This document shows, piece after piece, positions 51,423 to 60,904 of a stretch of 64,000 nt of DNA. Positions within the stretch are counted from its first letter, which is position 1, and each line of letters starts with the position of its first letter. The position numbers were made by a program, and so were the translations under genes. Below the pieces are notes generated by a model. That model was not told where the DNA came from. It searched no databases and saw only the letters and a list, made by a program, of their open reading frames with translations. The DNA lies in the NCBI RefSeq assembly GCF_026240015.1, contig NZ_JAPIUX010000001.1:1-64000 (forward strand), given 5' to 3'. The DNA comes from Acetobacter farinalis. Its GTDB lineage: Bacteria > Pseudomonadota > Alphaproteobacteria > Acetobacterales > Acetobacteraceae.

Positions 51423-51959
51423 ATGGCAAATATATCGGACCTGACAAAAACTACACGTGACCCGGAAGTGGTTCTTATCGCGATAGGAGCCAATCTTCCC
51501 TACGCCGGTCAGGAAGCAAGGGAGACGTGCCGTCAGGTTATCTCTGCGCTGAAAGATGTGGCGGGATTATGGGTGGAGGCCGTGTCCGCCTGGTATGAGA
51601 GTGCTCCTGTGCCACCTTCTGGTCAGCCTCCTTATATCAATGGTGTGGTTCGGGGGCGCACGGCTCTGGGGCCTTACGCCCTGCTTGATGCATTGCAGGA
51701 AATAGAAACGCGGTTTGGCCGCCAGCGTTCCATACCGAATGCCGCGCGCACGCTTGATCTGGACATTATCACGTTAGGAAACATTTGTCAGAATGATTCG
51801 CAATTAATTCTGCCGCATCCGCGCGCGCATGAGCGGGCTTTTGTGCTGCTGCCCCTGCGGGATGTGGCGCCAGACTGGGTGCATCCGGCTACCGGACAGA
51901 CGCTGGCGGAGCTGCTGCCCGGCGTTGCAGGGCAGGAAATCAGGCAGATGCAGGAATAA
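51423..51959 (+). CDS. folK: HPPK, folate biosynthesis pyrophosphokinase (178 aa)
   Basis: The enzyme (2-amino-4-hydroxy-6-hydroxymethyldihydropteridine pyrophosphokinase) transfers pyrophosphate from ATP to the pterin in folate synthesis. Motifs are VLIAIGANLPY, YESAPVPPSGQPPYING, RTLDLDIITLG with metal-binding aspartates, and LPHPRAHERAFVLLPLRDV, the family signature. ATG 51423 is chosen; an ATG at 51354 would add an unconserved 23 residues. It is followed by rpoZ on the same strand. Confidence 0.92.
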   Translation: MANISDLTKTTRDPEVVLIAIGANLPYAGQEARETCRQVISALKDVAGLWVEAVSAWYESAPVPPSGQPPYINGVVRGRTALGPYALLDALQEIETRFGRQRSIPNAARTLDLDIITLGNICQNDSQLILPHPRAHERAFVLLPLRDVAPDWVHPATGQTLAELLPGVAGQEIRQMQE

Positions 51960-52037
51960 GGACTTCCTAGGTGTCGGCCGATGCGTTACAATGGTCTTTC
52001 TGAATTTTTTGCTGAATTGTCTGGAGGCTCTTCGTAA

Positions 52038-52409
52038 ATGGCACGCGTCACTGTCGAAGACTGCGTTGAGAAAGTCCCGAACCGCTTTGAGCTGGTGCTG
52101 TATGCGGCGCAACGCGCCCGCAACATCTCCCGCGGGGAAGAGCTTACCATTGATCGGGATAATGACAAGAATCCGGTTGTCGCCCTGCGCGAAATTGCGG
52201 ATGAAACTGTCAAACTGCCCGACCTGCGCAACGATCTGATCCGCTCTCAGGCGCGCGAGCCCGAGCCCGAGCCGGTGGATGAGGAAGTGCAGGATCTGGT
52301 GCCGACCGAACAGAACATCTTCGGTCTGCAGGAAGTCTCACCGGAAGAAGAAGCATCTGATGATGCCGGTGCGATTGAAGCCGCTCTCACCGGGCGTGCG
52401 CGGCGGTAA
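52038..52409 (+). CDS. rpoZ: RNA polymerase omega subunit (123 aa)
   Basis: The small subunit supports RNA polymerase assembly and, with rel, the stringent response. It has ARVTVEDCVEKVPNRFELVL and AQRARNISRGEELTIDRDND, then VVALREIADETV. An acidic C-terminal tail (EPEPEPVDEEVQDL and onward) makes it longer than the 91-residue enteric protein, as is usual in alphaproteobacteria. It is six bases from rel. Confidence 0.95.
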   Translation: MARVTVEDCVEKVPNRFELVLYAAQRARNISRGEELTIDRDNDKNPVVALREIADETVKLPDLRNDLIRSQAREPEPEPVDEEVQDLVPTEQNIFGLQEVSPEEEASDDAGAIEAALTGRARR

Positions 52410-52415
52410 GAGCGT

Positions 52416-54764
52416 GTGACGCAGGCAGGGGATGAGAACGGAACCGGGGTTGTGGTGTCTGAGGCAGACTCTGCCGGTTCTGCGTCCCTTCCTGTTGTTG
52501 CCGGGAGCACTGCCCCGGTAGGAAGTTATCCGGAGTCCGGTCGGGGTGATGTCACCTGTGAACGGCTGGTCAGCATTGTGCGTGGCTACGCCCCTAATGC
52601 TGATCTGGACTCCATTCGCCGCGCGTTTGACGTGGCGAAAAAGGCCCATGAAGGCCAGCTTCGCGATAATGGTGACCTCTATATAACGCACCCGCTGGCG
52701 GTGGCGATGATTCTGGCCGGGTTCCGGCTGGATGTTCCCTCCATCATCACGGGCCTGTTGCATGACACGATTGAGGATACCGGCGTCACGCAGGAAGACC
52801 TGCGCGCGCAGTTCGGCCCGACAGTGGCGGAACTGGTGGATGGTGTCACCAAGCTGACGCGGCTTGAGCTTCAGTCAGACCGCACCAAACAGGCCGAAAA
52901 TTTTCGCAAGCTTGTGCTCGCAATGTCGAAGGACATTCGCGTTCTGCTGGTCAAGCTGGCCGACCGCCTGCACAACATGCGCACGCTGCATTTTGTGGAG
53001 CGTGTGGACCGCCGCCAGCGCATTGCGCGCGAAACGCTCGATATCTATGCCCCCCTTGCCGAACGTATCGGTATGGATCGGGTCAAGACCGAGCTGCAGA
53101 ACCTTTCCTTCGCGCAGCTTGAGCCGGAAGCGGATGCCACGATCCGCGCCCGCCTGAACTATCTGCGCGGGCAGGGGGCGGATGTGATTGAGGAGGTGCG
53201 GCGGGAGCTGCTGCGCCTGTGTGAGGAAGCCGGGCTGAAGAACGTTCACGTTTCCGGCCGGGAAAAATCGCCTTATTCCATCTGGGAGAAAATGCAGCGC
53301 CGCAATGTGGCGTTTGAGCAGCTTTCAGACATCATGGCCTTCCGTGTTGTGGTGGATACGCGGGAGGACTGTTACATGGCGCTGGGGGCGGTGCATGCCG
53401 CCTATCCCGTGATTGCCGGGCGGTTCAAGGACTATATTTCCACCCCCAAGGCCAACGGATACCAGAGCCTGCATACCGGGGTTACGCTGCGTTCACCGCG
53501 TAACCAGAAAATTGAGGTGCAGATCCGCACCGAGGCCATGCACGACATTGCCGAAAACGGCGTTGCGGCACACTGGGCCTACAAGGAAGGTGAAGACGAT
53601 ACCACAGGTGGTGTTGCAGGCTTCCGCCGCCCGCGCTGGGTGCAGGACCTGCTGGAAATTCTGGAAGCGTCCTCCGCGCCGGATGAGTTTCTGGAAAACA
53701 CCAAGCTTGAGCTTTATCAGGATCAGGTTTTCTGCTTCTCGCCCAAAGGCCAGTTGATCTCGCTCCCGCGTGGCGCGACGGCGGTTGATTTTGCCTATGC
53801 CGTGCATAGCCAGATTGGCGATTCCTGCGTAGGGGCCAAGATCAATGGTCGCCTGATGCCGCTGCGGCATGAGCTGCAGAACGGTGATCAGGTCGAGATC
53901 ATGACCGCCCGTGGCGGTGCGCCCTCTCCCTCGTGGGAGCGGTTTGTCGTAACGGGCAAGGCGCGGGCGCGCATCCGCCGCTATGTGGCTGCCCAGCAGC
54001 GCCAGACCTATCTGGATAACGGGCGTGCGGCATTGGCCAAGGCCTTCCGGCAGGAAGGGGTGGATGGCTCTGAAAAGGTTATTGAAACAACACTCAAGGC
54101 GCTGAAGCAGAACTCGCTTCAGGACCTGTATGTGTCGGTGGGGAACAACAATCTCGGCGCGCGGGATGTTGTGCATGCGGCGTATCCGGAGCTGCGGCGT
54201 GCATCGCGTGCGCCGCGCATGGTGCCGGGCCTGCCCGGTGTGCTGGGCACGGCAGGCCCGCGTCCGCGTGCTTCAGGCAGCGGGAGTGGCCGCTCCGGCG
54301 GGGCTATTCCGCTGGTGGGGCTTGGCCCCGGTGTGGCTGTGCATTTCGCCGCCTGCTGTCACGCGCTGCCGGGAGACCGGATTGTAGGCGTGGTGGCCAC
54401 CGGCAAGGGTATTACCATCCACACGCGCACCTGCCCCACGCTGGAAAGTTTTGCCGCCACCCCGGAACGCTTTCTGGATGTGGACTGGGATTATGATGCC
54501 ATGGCCCGTTCCGGCAGCGGAGAGCTGCGTGTGGGGCGGATTACCATTGTGGCGGAGAATGAATCCGCCGTGCTGGCCACCATTACCAATACGGTTTCCA
54601 AAAGCGATGCCTCTGTGGTCAATCTGAAGATTGTGCACCGGCAGCTTGATTTCATGGAAATCCTTGTGGATGTGGAAGTGCGGGATCTGCGCCACCTCTC
54701 TTCCGTGATTGCGGCCCTGCGGGCGGCGCAGGGTGTTTCCCAGGCAGACAGGGCGCGTTCATGA
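52416..54764 (+). CDS. rel: (p)ppGpp synthetase/hydrolase Rel (782 aa)
   Basis: This is the bifunctional stringent-response enzyme. The hydrolase HD site is TGLLHDTIEDTG at residues about 112-123. The synthetase domain contains GRFKDYISTPKANGYQSLHT and EVQIRTEAMHDIAENGVAAH. The RFKD form of the loop is that of bifunctional Rel/SpoT, not RelA. TGS (VFCFSPKGQLISLPRGATAV), the zinc-finger region with HFAACCHALPGDRIVG and a C-terminal ACT domain follow. GTG 52416 is the start. The last base pairs overlap acpS (ATGA). Confidence 0.95.
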   Translation: MTQAGDENGTGVVVSEADSAGSASLPVVAGSTAPVGSYPESGRGDVTCERLVSIVRGYAPNADLDSIRRAFDVAKKAHEGQLRDNGDLYITHPLAVAMILAGFRLDVPSIITGLLHDTIEDTGVTQEDLRAQFGPTVAELVDGVTKLTRLELQSDRTKQAENFRKLVLAMSKDIRVLLVKLADRLHNMRTLHFVERVDRRQRIARETLDIYAPLAERIGMDRVKTELQNLSFAQLEPEADATIRARLNYLRGQGADVIEEVRRELLRLCEEAGLKNVHVSGREKSPYSIWEKMQRRNVAFEQLSDIMAFRVVVDTREDCYMALGAVHAAYPVIAGRFKDYISTPKANGYQSLHTGVTLRSPRNQKIEVQIRTEAMHDIAENGVAAHWAYKEGEDDTTGGVAGFRRPRWVQDLLEILEASSAPDEFLENTKLELYQDQVFCFSPKGQLISLPRGATAVDFAYAVHSQIGDSCVGAKINGRLMPLRHELQNGDQVEIMTARGGAPSPSWERFVVTGKARARIRRYVAAQQRQTYLDNGRAALAKAFRQEGVDGSEKVIETTLKALKQNSLQDLYVSVGNNNLGARDVVHAAYPELRRASRAPRMVPGLPGVLGTAGPRPRASGSGSGRSGGAIPLVGLGPGVAVHFAACCHALPGDRIVGVVATGKGITIHTRTCPTLESFAATPERFLDVDWDYDAMARSGSGELRVGRITIVAENESAVLATITNTVSKSDASVVNLKIVHRQLDFMEILVDVEVRDLRHLSSVIAALRAAQGVSQADRARS

Positions 54765-55168
54765 GTGTGATTGCGGCAGGGGTGGATTTGTGCGACATGC
54801 GCCGCATTGAGCGCGTGATCGGGCAGTTTGGTGAGCGGTTTCTCAGCCGGGTTTTCACGCCTGCGGAGCGCGCACGGGCCGAGCGGCGCAGCGGGCAGGC
54901 CCGCATCGGGGCCTACGCCAAGCGCTGGGCCGCCAAGGAGGCCTGCGCGAAGGCGCTGGGTACAGGCTTCGCTCAGGGTGTGGCGCAAAGCCAGATCGGG
55001 GTGGAAAACCTGCCTTCCGGCCAGCCGACACTGGTTTTGACGGGGGCGGCTTTCCTGCGGTTGCAGCAGATCACGCCGCCGGGGCAGGTGGCGCATCTGG
55101 TGCTGAGCATGACAGATGAAGTCCCTTACGCCTTTGCCGAGGTGATTATCTCGGGGCGTCCGGCTTGA
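54761..55168 (+). CDS. acpS: Holo-[acyl-carrier-protein] synthase (135 aa)
   Basis: It attaches the 4'-phosphopantetheine arm of CoA to acyl carrier protein. The motif AAGVDLCDMRRIERV holds the magnesium-binding Asp, and AKRWAAKEACAKALGTGF holds the catalytic Glu/Lys. Length is usual. It overlaps rel by four bases and precedes lepB, a gene order conserved in alphaproteobacteria. Confidence 0.95.
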   Translation: MSVIAAGVDLCDMRRIERVIGQFGERFLSRVFTPAERARAERRSGQARIGAYAKRWAAKEACAKALGTGFAQGVAQSQIGVENLPSGQPTLVLTGAAFLRLQQITPPGQVAHLVLSMTDEVPYAFAEVIISGRPA

Positions 55169-55241
55169 CACGGCACAGGCTGAGCGGCTTGATCCCGCCA
55201 GTTTTTCTTTTCTTTCCCACGGCAGACAGGCGGTGCAGGAC

Positions 55242-56051
55242 ATGACCAACCCGAACCAGACACCCACGGTATCCGGCGCAGGGGAGCCTGCAACACCCGG
55301 CCAGCTCGTGCTGGATTATGCCAGAACTCTGCTGGGTGTGATCCTGGTGGTCACGTTTCTCCGCACGTTCGTGTTCGAGACATTTGTTATTCCGTCCGGC
55401 TCCATGATCCCGACCCTGCAGGTAGGGGATTACATTCTGGTGTCCAAATACAGCTACGGGTACTCCCGCTTTTCCCTTCCGTTCTCGCTCAACCTGTTTC
55501 AGGGGCGTATCTGGGGTGCGGAACCGCATCGGGGGGACGTCGCGGTGTTCCGCTTCACCAAGGATACTTCGGTAGATTACGTGAAGCGGATTGTCGGGCT
55601 GCCGGGAGACCATGTGCGCGTGACGGACGGGCATCTGTATCTGAACGATCAACTCGTGCCCTGCCTTAACGGACATGCCTATACCGCGGTTGATGAATCC
55701 CGCGTGCCGATGGAAGGCGAGGCCTGTGAGGAACAGCTTCCAGCCAGCGGCGGCAAGGGTGTGGTGGCGCATCAGGTGCTCAAGCTGATGGATGATGGCG
55801 CCCAGAACAACACACCGGATTACGTGGTGCCGCCCGGGTATTTCTTCGCGATGGGCGATAATCGGGATGACAGCGCGGACAGCCGCTTCATGGGCGATGG
55901 CCCGAAAGACCTTGGCTTTGTGCCCATGGAAAATCTGGTGGGTCATGCCGAGTATGTGTTCTTCTCCGTCGACTCTGCCCACCCGTTCTGGCAGATCTGG
56001 TATTGGCCTGTTGAGGTTCGGTGGAGCCGGATTTTCCGGAGTGTGATGTGA
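55242..56051 (+). CDS. lepB: Signal peptidase I (269 aa)
   Basis: It removes signal peptides from exported proteins. One N-terminal membrane helix (TLLGVILVVTFLRTFVFE) is followed by the catalytic serine in IPSGSMIPTLQVGDYILV, the general-base lysine in VDYVKRIVGLPGDHV, and the box D/E GYFFAMGDNRDDSADSRFMG. Start ATG 55242 is preferred to GTG 55233. Its stop overlaps the rnc start (GTGA). Confidence 0.95.
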   Translation: MTNPNQTPTVSGAGEPATPGQLVLDYARTLLGVILVVTFLRTFVFETFVIPSGSMIPTLQVGDYILVSKYSYGYSRFSLPFSLNLFQGRIWGAEPHRGDVAVFRFTKDTSVDYVKRIVGLPGDHVRVTDGHLYLNDQLVPCLNGHAYTAVDESRVPMEGEACEEQLPASGGKGVVAHQVLKLMDDGAQNNTPDYVVPPGYFFAMGDNRDDSADSRFMGDGPKDLGFVPMENLVGHAEYVFFSVDSAHPFWQIWYWPVEVRWSRIFRSVM

Positions 56052-56794
56052 AACGACCCGTCAGATTTTCCGGTGCCGCCCCTGCGGTGGTGGCTTTGCA
56101 GGAGCGCCTTGGGTACCAGTTTCAGAATCCCGACCTGCTGCATGAGGCGCTGACACATCGTTCCGCCGCGCACCAGAACGCAGGGGGGCGGCATCGGCTG
56201 CCAAAAGCACGGGGTGTTGGCTCCAACGAGCGGCTTGAATTTATTGGAGATCGCGTTCTGGGTCTGCTGATGGCGGAATGGTTGCTGGAGCGCTACCCGG
56301 ATGAGCAGGAAGGCGCGCTTGGCTCCCGGCTTGCGCATCTGGTCTCCCGCGTGACGCTGGCGGAAATCGCGGAGCGGATTGATCTGCCGGGCAGTCTGGC
56401 TGTGGCCACGCATGAGGCCCGCGCAGGCGTGCAGACTGCGGCCAATGTGGTGGCCGATGCGCTGGAAGCTGTTCTGGGTGCCGTGTTTCTGGATGGCGGG
56501 CTGGACCCGGCCCGGAGCATGGTGCGCAAGGCTTGGAAGCCGATGCTGGATGCGCAGGCCCGCCCCCCCAAGGACCCGAAGACAGCTTTGCAGGAATGGG
56601 TGCTGGGCCGGGGGCAGAGCCTGCCCTCATATGAGACAATCGGGGCGGATGGCCCCTCCCACGCGCCGCTCTTCGTGGTGAAGGTGACTGCGGGTGGCCA
56701 GAGTGGAGAAGGGCGGGCCGGAAGCAAGCGGGCCGCTGAGAGTGCCGCGGCAGCGGATCTGCTGGAAAAACTTGGAGGCCCGCAACATGGGTGA
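56048..56794 (+). CDS. rnc: Ribonuclease III (248 aa)
   Basis: It cleaves double-stranded RNA in rRNA and mRNA maturation. The signature SNERLEFIGDRVLGLLMAEW includes the catalytic Glu/Asp, with VVADALEAVLGAVFLDGG as the second catalytic helix. The C-terminal dsRNA-binding domain has DPKTALQEWVLGRGQSLPSY and ESAAAADLLEKLG. The GTG start overlaps lepB; rnc itself overlaps era by eight bases. Confidence 0.95.
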   Translation: MKRPVRFSGAAPAVVALQERLGYQFQNPDLLHEALTHRSAAHQNAGGRHRLPKARGVGSNERLEFIGDRVLGLLMAEWLLERYPDEQEGALGSRLAHLVSRVTLAEIAERIDLPGSLAVATHEARAGVQTAANVVADALEAVLGAVFLDGGLDPARSMVRKAWKPMLDAQARPPKDPKTALQEWVLGRGQSLPSYETIGADGPSHAPLFVVKVTAGGQSGEGRAGSKRAAESAAAADLLEKLGGPQHG

Positions 56795-57686
56795 GACGAC
56801 ACGCTGCGGGTTTGCCGCTCTGGTGGGGGCGCCAAACGCCGGAAAATCCACCCTGCTGAACAAGATGGCCGGGGCGAAGCTCTCCATTGTCAGCCCGAAG
56901 GCGCAGACAACCCGCGCCCGCGTTCTGGGTATTCTCATGCGCGGGTCTTCCCAGATTCTGCTGGTGGATACACCCGGTATTTTCCAGCCCCGCCGCCGGC
57001 TGGACCGGGCGATGGTGGCCGCTGCATGGAGTGGCGCGGAAGATGCGGACATCACCTTGCTGCTGGTGGATGCCCGTTCTGGCCTGACCGAGGCGGTGGG
57101 CGGCATTATCGACCGTCTGGCCAGCGCGGGCCGTACGGTCTGGCTCGTGCTGAACAAGACCGATCTTGTCTCCCCCGAACGACTGCTGCCGCTGACACAG
57201 GAAATTACGAAGCGGCTGCCGGTTGAGCATGTGTTCATGGTTAGCGCCCGCTCTGGCAGCGGGGTGGAAGATCTGCTGGACCGTCTGGCCTCCAGCCTGC
57301 CGGAAGGCCCGTATCTCTACCCTGAGGATGACCTGACAGATCTGCCGGACCGCCTTCTGGCCGCCGAGCTGGTGCGGGAGCAGATTTTTCTACTGACGCA
57401 TGAAGAAGTGCCCTATGGCGCCACGGTGGAGACGGAAAGCTACAAGGAGCGCCCCGATGGCTCCGTGCGTATCGACGCCACCATTTATGTGGCGCGCGCG
57501 GGCCATAAGGCGATTCTGATTGGTGAGGGCGGGCAGAAAATCCGCCAGATTGGTGAGCGGGCGCGTAAGCAGTTGAGTGGCCTGCTGGAACGGCCTTGCC
57601 ACCTGTTCCTGAATGTCAAGGAACGCTCCGGCTGGGATGAAGAGCGTGCCCGCCTGCGGGCAATTGGTTTGGACGATGTGCCATAA
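56787..57686 (+). CDS. era: GTPase Era (299 aa)
   Basis: This GTPase is needed for 16S rRNA maturation and 30S assembly. The G domain has AALVGAPNAGKSTLLNKM, KAQTTRARVLGI, LLVDTPGIFQP and VLNKTDLV. The C-terminal KH domain has ILIGEGGQKIRQIGERARKQ. Start ATG 56787 follows GGAGG and lies inside the end of rnc. It is the last gene of the rpoZ-rel-acpS-lepB-rnc-era cluster. Confidence 0.96.
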   Translation: MGETTRCGFAALVGAPNAGKSTLLNKMAGAKLSIVSPKAQTTRARVLGILMRGSSQILLVDTPGIFQPRRRLDRAMVAAAWSGAEDADITLLLVDARSGLTEAVGGIIDRLASAGRTVWLVLNKTDLVSPERLLPLTQEITKRLPVEHVFMVSARSGSGVEDLLDRLASSLPEGPYLYPEDDLTDLPDRLLAAELVREQIFLLTHEEVPYGATVETESYKERPDGSVRIDATIYVARAGHKAILIGEGGQKIRQIGERARKQLSGLLERPCHLFLNVKERSGWDEERARLRAIGLDDVP

Positions 57687-57798
57687 GGCGGTTCTGACCG
57701 CTTGTGGCCTTGCGTCATGAAGGATAAGAGAGGGGCGACTTGTCCTGACCCTTCGCGGGGCGGGGCCTTTTTCTGACTGTCTGCGTGATCGAGGGCCA

Positions 57799-58536
57799 AT
57801 GACTGCTTCCACTGGCGAGATGCCAACCCGTAAACGCGTATTGCTCAAGGTTTCCGGCGAGGCCCTGATGGGGTCTGGCTCTTATGGCGTAGAGCAGCAG
57901 ACTGTTGAGCGTATTGCCGCTGATGTTGCCGAGGTTGTGCGCAGCGGGTGGGAAGTCTGCCTGGTTGTGGGCGGCGGGAATATTTTCCGTGGTCTGGCCG
58001 CGGCCGCCAAGGGTATGGACCGCGCACAGGGCGATTATGCCGGAATGCTCGCCACCGTGATCAACGCGCTGCTGCTGCAGAATGCGCTGGAGCGGGAACA
58101 GTTGCCCACGCGGGTGATGTCCGCCATCCATATGTCCTCCATTGCCGAGCCCTATATCCGCCGCCGCGCCGTGCGGCACATGGAAAAGGGCCGCGTGGTG
58201 ATTTTTGCCGCGGGCACCGGTAACCCCTTCTTCACGACCGATACCGCCGCAGCCCTGCGCGCTGCGGAAATGGAATGTGATGTGCTGCTGAAAGGCACGC
58301 AGGTGGATGGCGTTTATTCGGCTGACCCGAAGCGTGACCCTTCCGCCGTGCGGTATGAGCAGTTGACCTATATGGATGTGCTGTCCAAGCAGCTGAACGT
58401 GATGGATGCGGCGGCCATCAGTCTGGCGCGTGAAAATCGTCTGCCGATTATTGTGTTCAATATTGGTGAGCCGGGGTCTTTCCCGCGTGTCATGCGCGAA
58501 GAAGGCCCGTATACGCGGATTATCGAAAGCGCGTAA
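57799..58536 (+). CDS. pyrH: Uridylate kinase (245 aa)
   Basis: This UMP kinase of the amino-acid-kinase family has RVLLKVSGEALMG at the phosphate loop, VVGGGNIFRGLAAAAKGMDR, FAAGTGNPFFTTDTAAALRA and LLKGTQVDGVYSADPKRDPS. ATG 57799 and ATG 57820 are both possible; the family usually begins near the latter. It starts the pyrH-frr-uppS-cdsA-dxr-rseP-bamA series, a highly conserved order. Confidence 0.95.
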   Translation: MTASTGEMPTRKRVLLKVSGEALMGSGSYGVEQQTVERIAADVAEVVRSGWEVCLVVGGGNIFRGLAAAAKGMDRAQGDYAGMLATVINALLLQNALEREQLPTRVMSAIHMSSIAEPYIRRRAVRHMEKGRVVIFAAGTGNPFFTTDTAAALRAAEMECDVLLKGTQVDGVYSADPKRDPSAVRYEQLTYMDVLSKQLNVMDAAAISLARENRLPIIVFNIGEPGSFPRVMREEGPYTRIIESA

Positions 58537-58643
58537 AACGCAACGGAATACCTTGGCCCGGGGGTGCTGCCGCCGGGTCCTGCTGTTGGTAGTGATGAGA
58601 CGGGCCAGTGTGTTGTCCGTCCGGGAAACGGGAGAGAGAGACC

Positions 58644-59207
58644 GTGTCTGATCTGAATGCTCTGGTGGAAGACCTGACGCGCCGTATGGATGGTGCGCTG
58701 GAAAGCCTGCGTCGTGATTTTGCCGGGCTGCGGTCCGGCCGTGCCAGCCCGGCTCTGCTGGAGCCGGTGCGGGTGGAAGCTTACGGCGGTGAAGTGCCGC
58801 TGACACAGGTTGGCTCCATTGCCGTGCCGGAAGCGCGGATGCTGACAGTGCAGGTGTGGGACCGTGTTCTGGTGGGCGCTGTAGAGCGCGCCATTCGTGA
58901 AGCCGGACTGGGCCTGAACCCCGCTTCTGACGGGCAGCTTGTGCGCGTGCCTATTCCGCAGCTGACGGAAGAGCGCCGCCATGAACTGGCCAAGGCTGCC
59001 GCCCGCTATGCGGAAGGCGCCAAGATTGCCGCCCGTGGCGTGCGCCGGGACGGGATGGACAAAGCCAAGGCGTTCGAGAAAAAAGGCGAGATCAGCCAGG
59101 ACGATGTCAAGACATGGTCTGACACCATCCAGAAGCTTACCGACCAGTATGTGAAGAAAATTGACGACATGCTGGCCGACAAAGATCGCGAGATCAAGCA
59201 GGTCTGA
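58644..59207 (+). CDS. frr: Ribosome recycling factor (187 aa)
   Basis: It separates the ribosome from mRNA after termination. Motifs are SLRRDFAGLRSGRASPALLE, YGGEVPLTQVGSIAVPEARM and TEERRHELAKAAARYAEGAK. GTG 58644 is used, preceded by GGGAGAGAG. Length matches the family exactly. Confidence 0.95.
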   Translation: MSDLNALVEDLTRRMDGALESLRRDFAGLRSGRASPALLEPVRVEAYGGEVPLTQVGSIAVPEARMLTVQVWDRVLVGAVERAIREAGLGLNPASDGQLVRVPIPQLTEERRHELAKAAARYAEGAKIAARGVRRDGMDKAKAFEKKGEISQDDVKTWSDTIQKLTDQYVKKIDDMLADKDREIKQV

Positions 59208-59212
59208 CGCCT

Positions 59213-60001
59213 GTGGCGTCAGGATTCCTCTCTCTTGCCCGTGGTGGTGAAGCCGTGCCGACAAGATCATCCGGGAAGACCTGCGGGAAATCCGTTGTTC
59301 CTGCGCATGTGGCCGTCATTATGGACGGCAACGGGCGCTGGGCGCTGGAGAGAGGGCTGCCGCGTCTGGCCGGGCACAAGGCCGGGGCGGAAGCTGTCTC
59401 CCGCTGCCTGCGGGCGGCGATGAACCGTGGCGTGCCGTATCTGACACTCTATGCGTTTTCCTCTGAAAACTGGTCCCGCGAACCCGCGGAGGTGGCGGAC
59501 CTGACCAGCCTGCTGCGCTACTACCTGCGGCACAAGGTGGCGGAACTGCACCGCGAGGGCGTGCGTATCCGCTTTATCGGGGATCTGGCGCGCTTTGATG
59601 TCAGCCTGCGGGATGAACTGGCGCGAGCGGAAGCGCTCACGCGGGAGAATGGTCGCCTGACGCTCCTGCTGGCGCTCTCCTATGGTGGGCGCGGGGATAT
59701 CGTGCAGGCGGCGCGCCGCCTTGCGCAGTCCGTGCAGCAGGGGGAGCTGAAGCCCGAGGATATTACCGAATCGCTGTTCGCAGACCGGCTCTGGACAGCC
59801 GGAGTGCCGGACCCGGATGTGGTGGTGCGCACCAGCGGGGAATTCCGTCTCTCGAACTTCCTGCTGTGGCAGAGCGCCTACGCGGAGCTGGTCTTTCTGG
59901 ATATTTTCTGGCCCGACTTCAATGAAGGGCATTTTGCGACCGTACTGGAAGCCTATGCGCGGCGTGACCGCCGGTTTGGCACAAGGCCCACGTCACTATG
60001 A
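59213..60001 (+). CDS. uppS: Isoprenyl (undecaprenyl) diphosphate synthase (262 aa)
   Basis: This cis-prenyltransferase makes the lipid carrier for cell-wall synthesis. It has VAVIMDGNGRWALERGLPRL with the catalytic Asp, LYAFSSENWSREPAEV, and RTSGEFRLSNFLLWQSAYAE. About 30 residues precede the core. Start GTG 59213 is the earliest after frr; an internal GTG at 59255 is also possible. It overlaps cdsA by four bases. Confidence 0.94.
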   Translation: MASGFLSLARGGEAVPTRSSGKTCGKSVVPAHVAVIMDGNGRWALERGLPRLAGHKAGAEAVSRCLRAAMNRGVPYLTLYAFSSENWSREPAEVADLTSLLRYYLRHKVAELHREGVRIRFIGDLARFDVSLRDELARAEALTRENGRLTLLLALSYGGRGDIVQAARRLAQSVQQGELKPEDITESLFADRLWTAGVPDPDVVVRTSGEFRLSNFLLWQSAYAELVFLDIFWPDFNEGHFATVLEAYARRDRRFGTRPTSL

Positions 60002-60840
60002 TACAGAATACAGCACAGACCGGCTCCTCCGCCTGGCGAGACCTGCGGACCCGCCTGATGTCGGCCTGTGTGCTGGTGCTGGTGGCAGGTGTCTGCATGG
60101 CCATGGGCGGTCTGCTGTATAATGGCCTTATTCTGGGCGTTATGGGCGGCATGGCGGCGGAAGCGGCCATGCTGTTCGGCCTTTCCGCCCGGTCCTGGCG
60201 GGGCAGTGTGTATGTGCTCTGGGCTCTTGGAGCCGGGCTGGCGGCGGTCACGGGGCGGTGGAATGCCTTCCTGGCGTTCTGCATGGCGTCCATCGTGTTT
60301 GGTGCGCCGCTCTGCGCGGTGATGTGCGTGATTGTGCTGGCGGGCACGGCCCTTGTCTGGCTGCGGCTGGAAAGCGTGTGGCCGGTGCTCTTTGTGGTCG
60401 CTGTGGTGGTTGCGAGTGACAGCACCGCTTATCTGACCGGCCGCCTGCTGGGTGGCCCGAAGCTGGCCCCGCGTATTTCTCCCGGAAAAACATGGTCCGG
60501 TTCTGTCGGCGGTCTTGTGGGCGCTGTGCTGTGCGGCTGCCTTGTGGCGGCGCTTTCCGGGCAGGGCGGTGTTCTGACAGCGGCGTTCTGGGGGGCGGTG
60601 CTGGGGGTGGTGGCACAGGCGGGTGATCTGGCGGAAAGCGCCATGAAGCGCGCGCTGGGTGTGAAGGATTCCGGCACCCTGCTGCCCGGGCATGGCGGGC
60701 TGCTGGACCGGTTTGATGGTCTGGTGGTCGCGGCGCCTGTGGCGGCTGTGGTGTCTTTGTGTGTGCCTGCGTCTGTGCCGTTCTGGACAGCCGGGGCGCA
60801 CGCCGTTTTCGCGTTTCTGGCAGGAAGATTGCCGGGGTGA
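59998..60840 (+). CDS. cdsA: Phosphatidate cytidylyltransferase (280 aa)
   Basis: This inner-membrane enzyme makes CDP-diacylglycerol from phosphatidate and CTP. Multiple helices are followed by SDSTAYLTGRLLGGPKLAPR, ISPGKTWSGSVGG and the CDS signature KDSGTLLPGHGGLLDRFD. It begins at ATG 59998 inside the end of uppS (ATGA overlap). Confidence 0.93.
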   Translation: MIQNTAQTGSSAWRDLRTRLMSACVLVLVAGVCMAMGGLLYNGLILGVMGGMAAEAAMLFGLSARSWRGSVYVLWALGAGLAAVTGRWNAFLAFCMASIVFGAPLCAVMCVIVLAGTALVWLRLESVWPVLFVVAVVVASDSTAYLTGRLLGGPKLAPRISPGKTWSGSVGGLVGAVLCGCLVAALSGQGGVLTAAFWGAVLGVVAQAGDLAESAMKRALGVKDSGTLLPGHGGLLDRFDGLVVAAPVAAVVSLCVPASVPFWTAGAHAVFAFLAGRLPG

Positions 60841-60904
60841 GTCTCAACAGACGGCGCGTGCTCCTTTGGGCGGTGCCGTCTTTGTCTGGTTTGGAAGAGA
60901 GCGC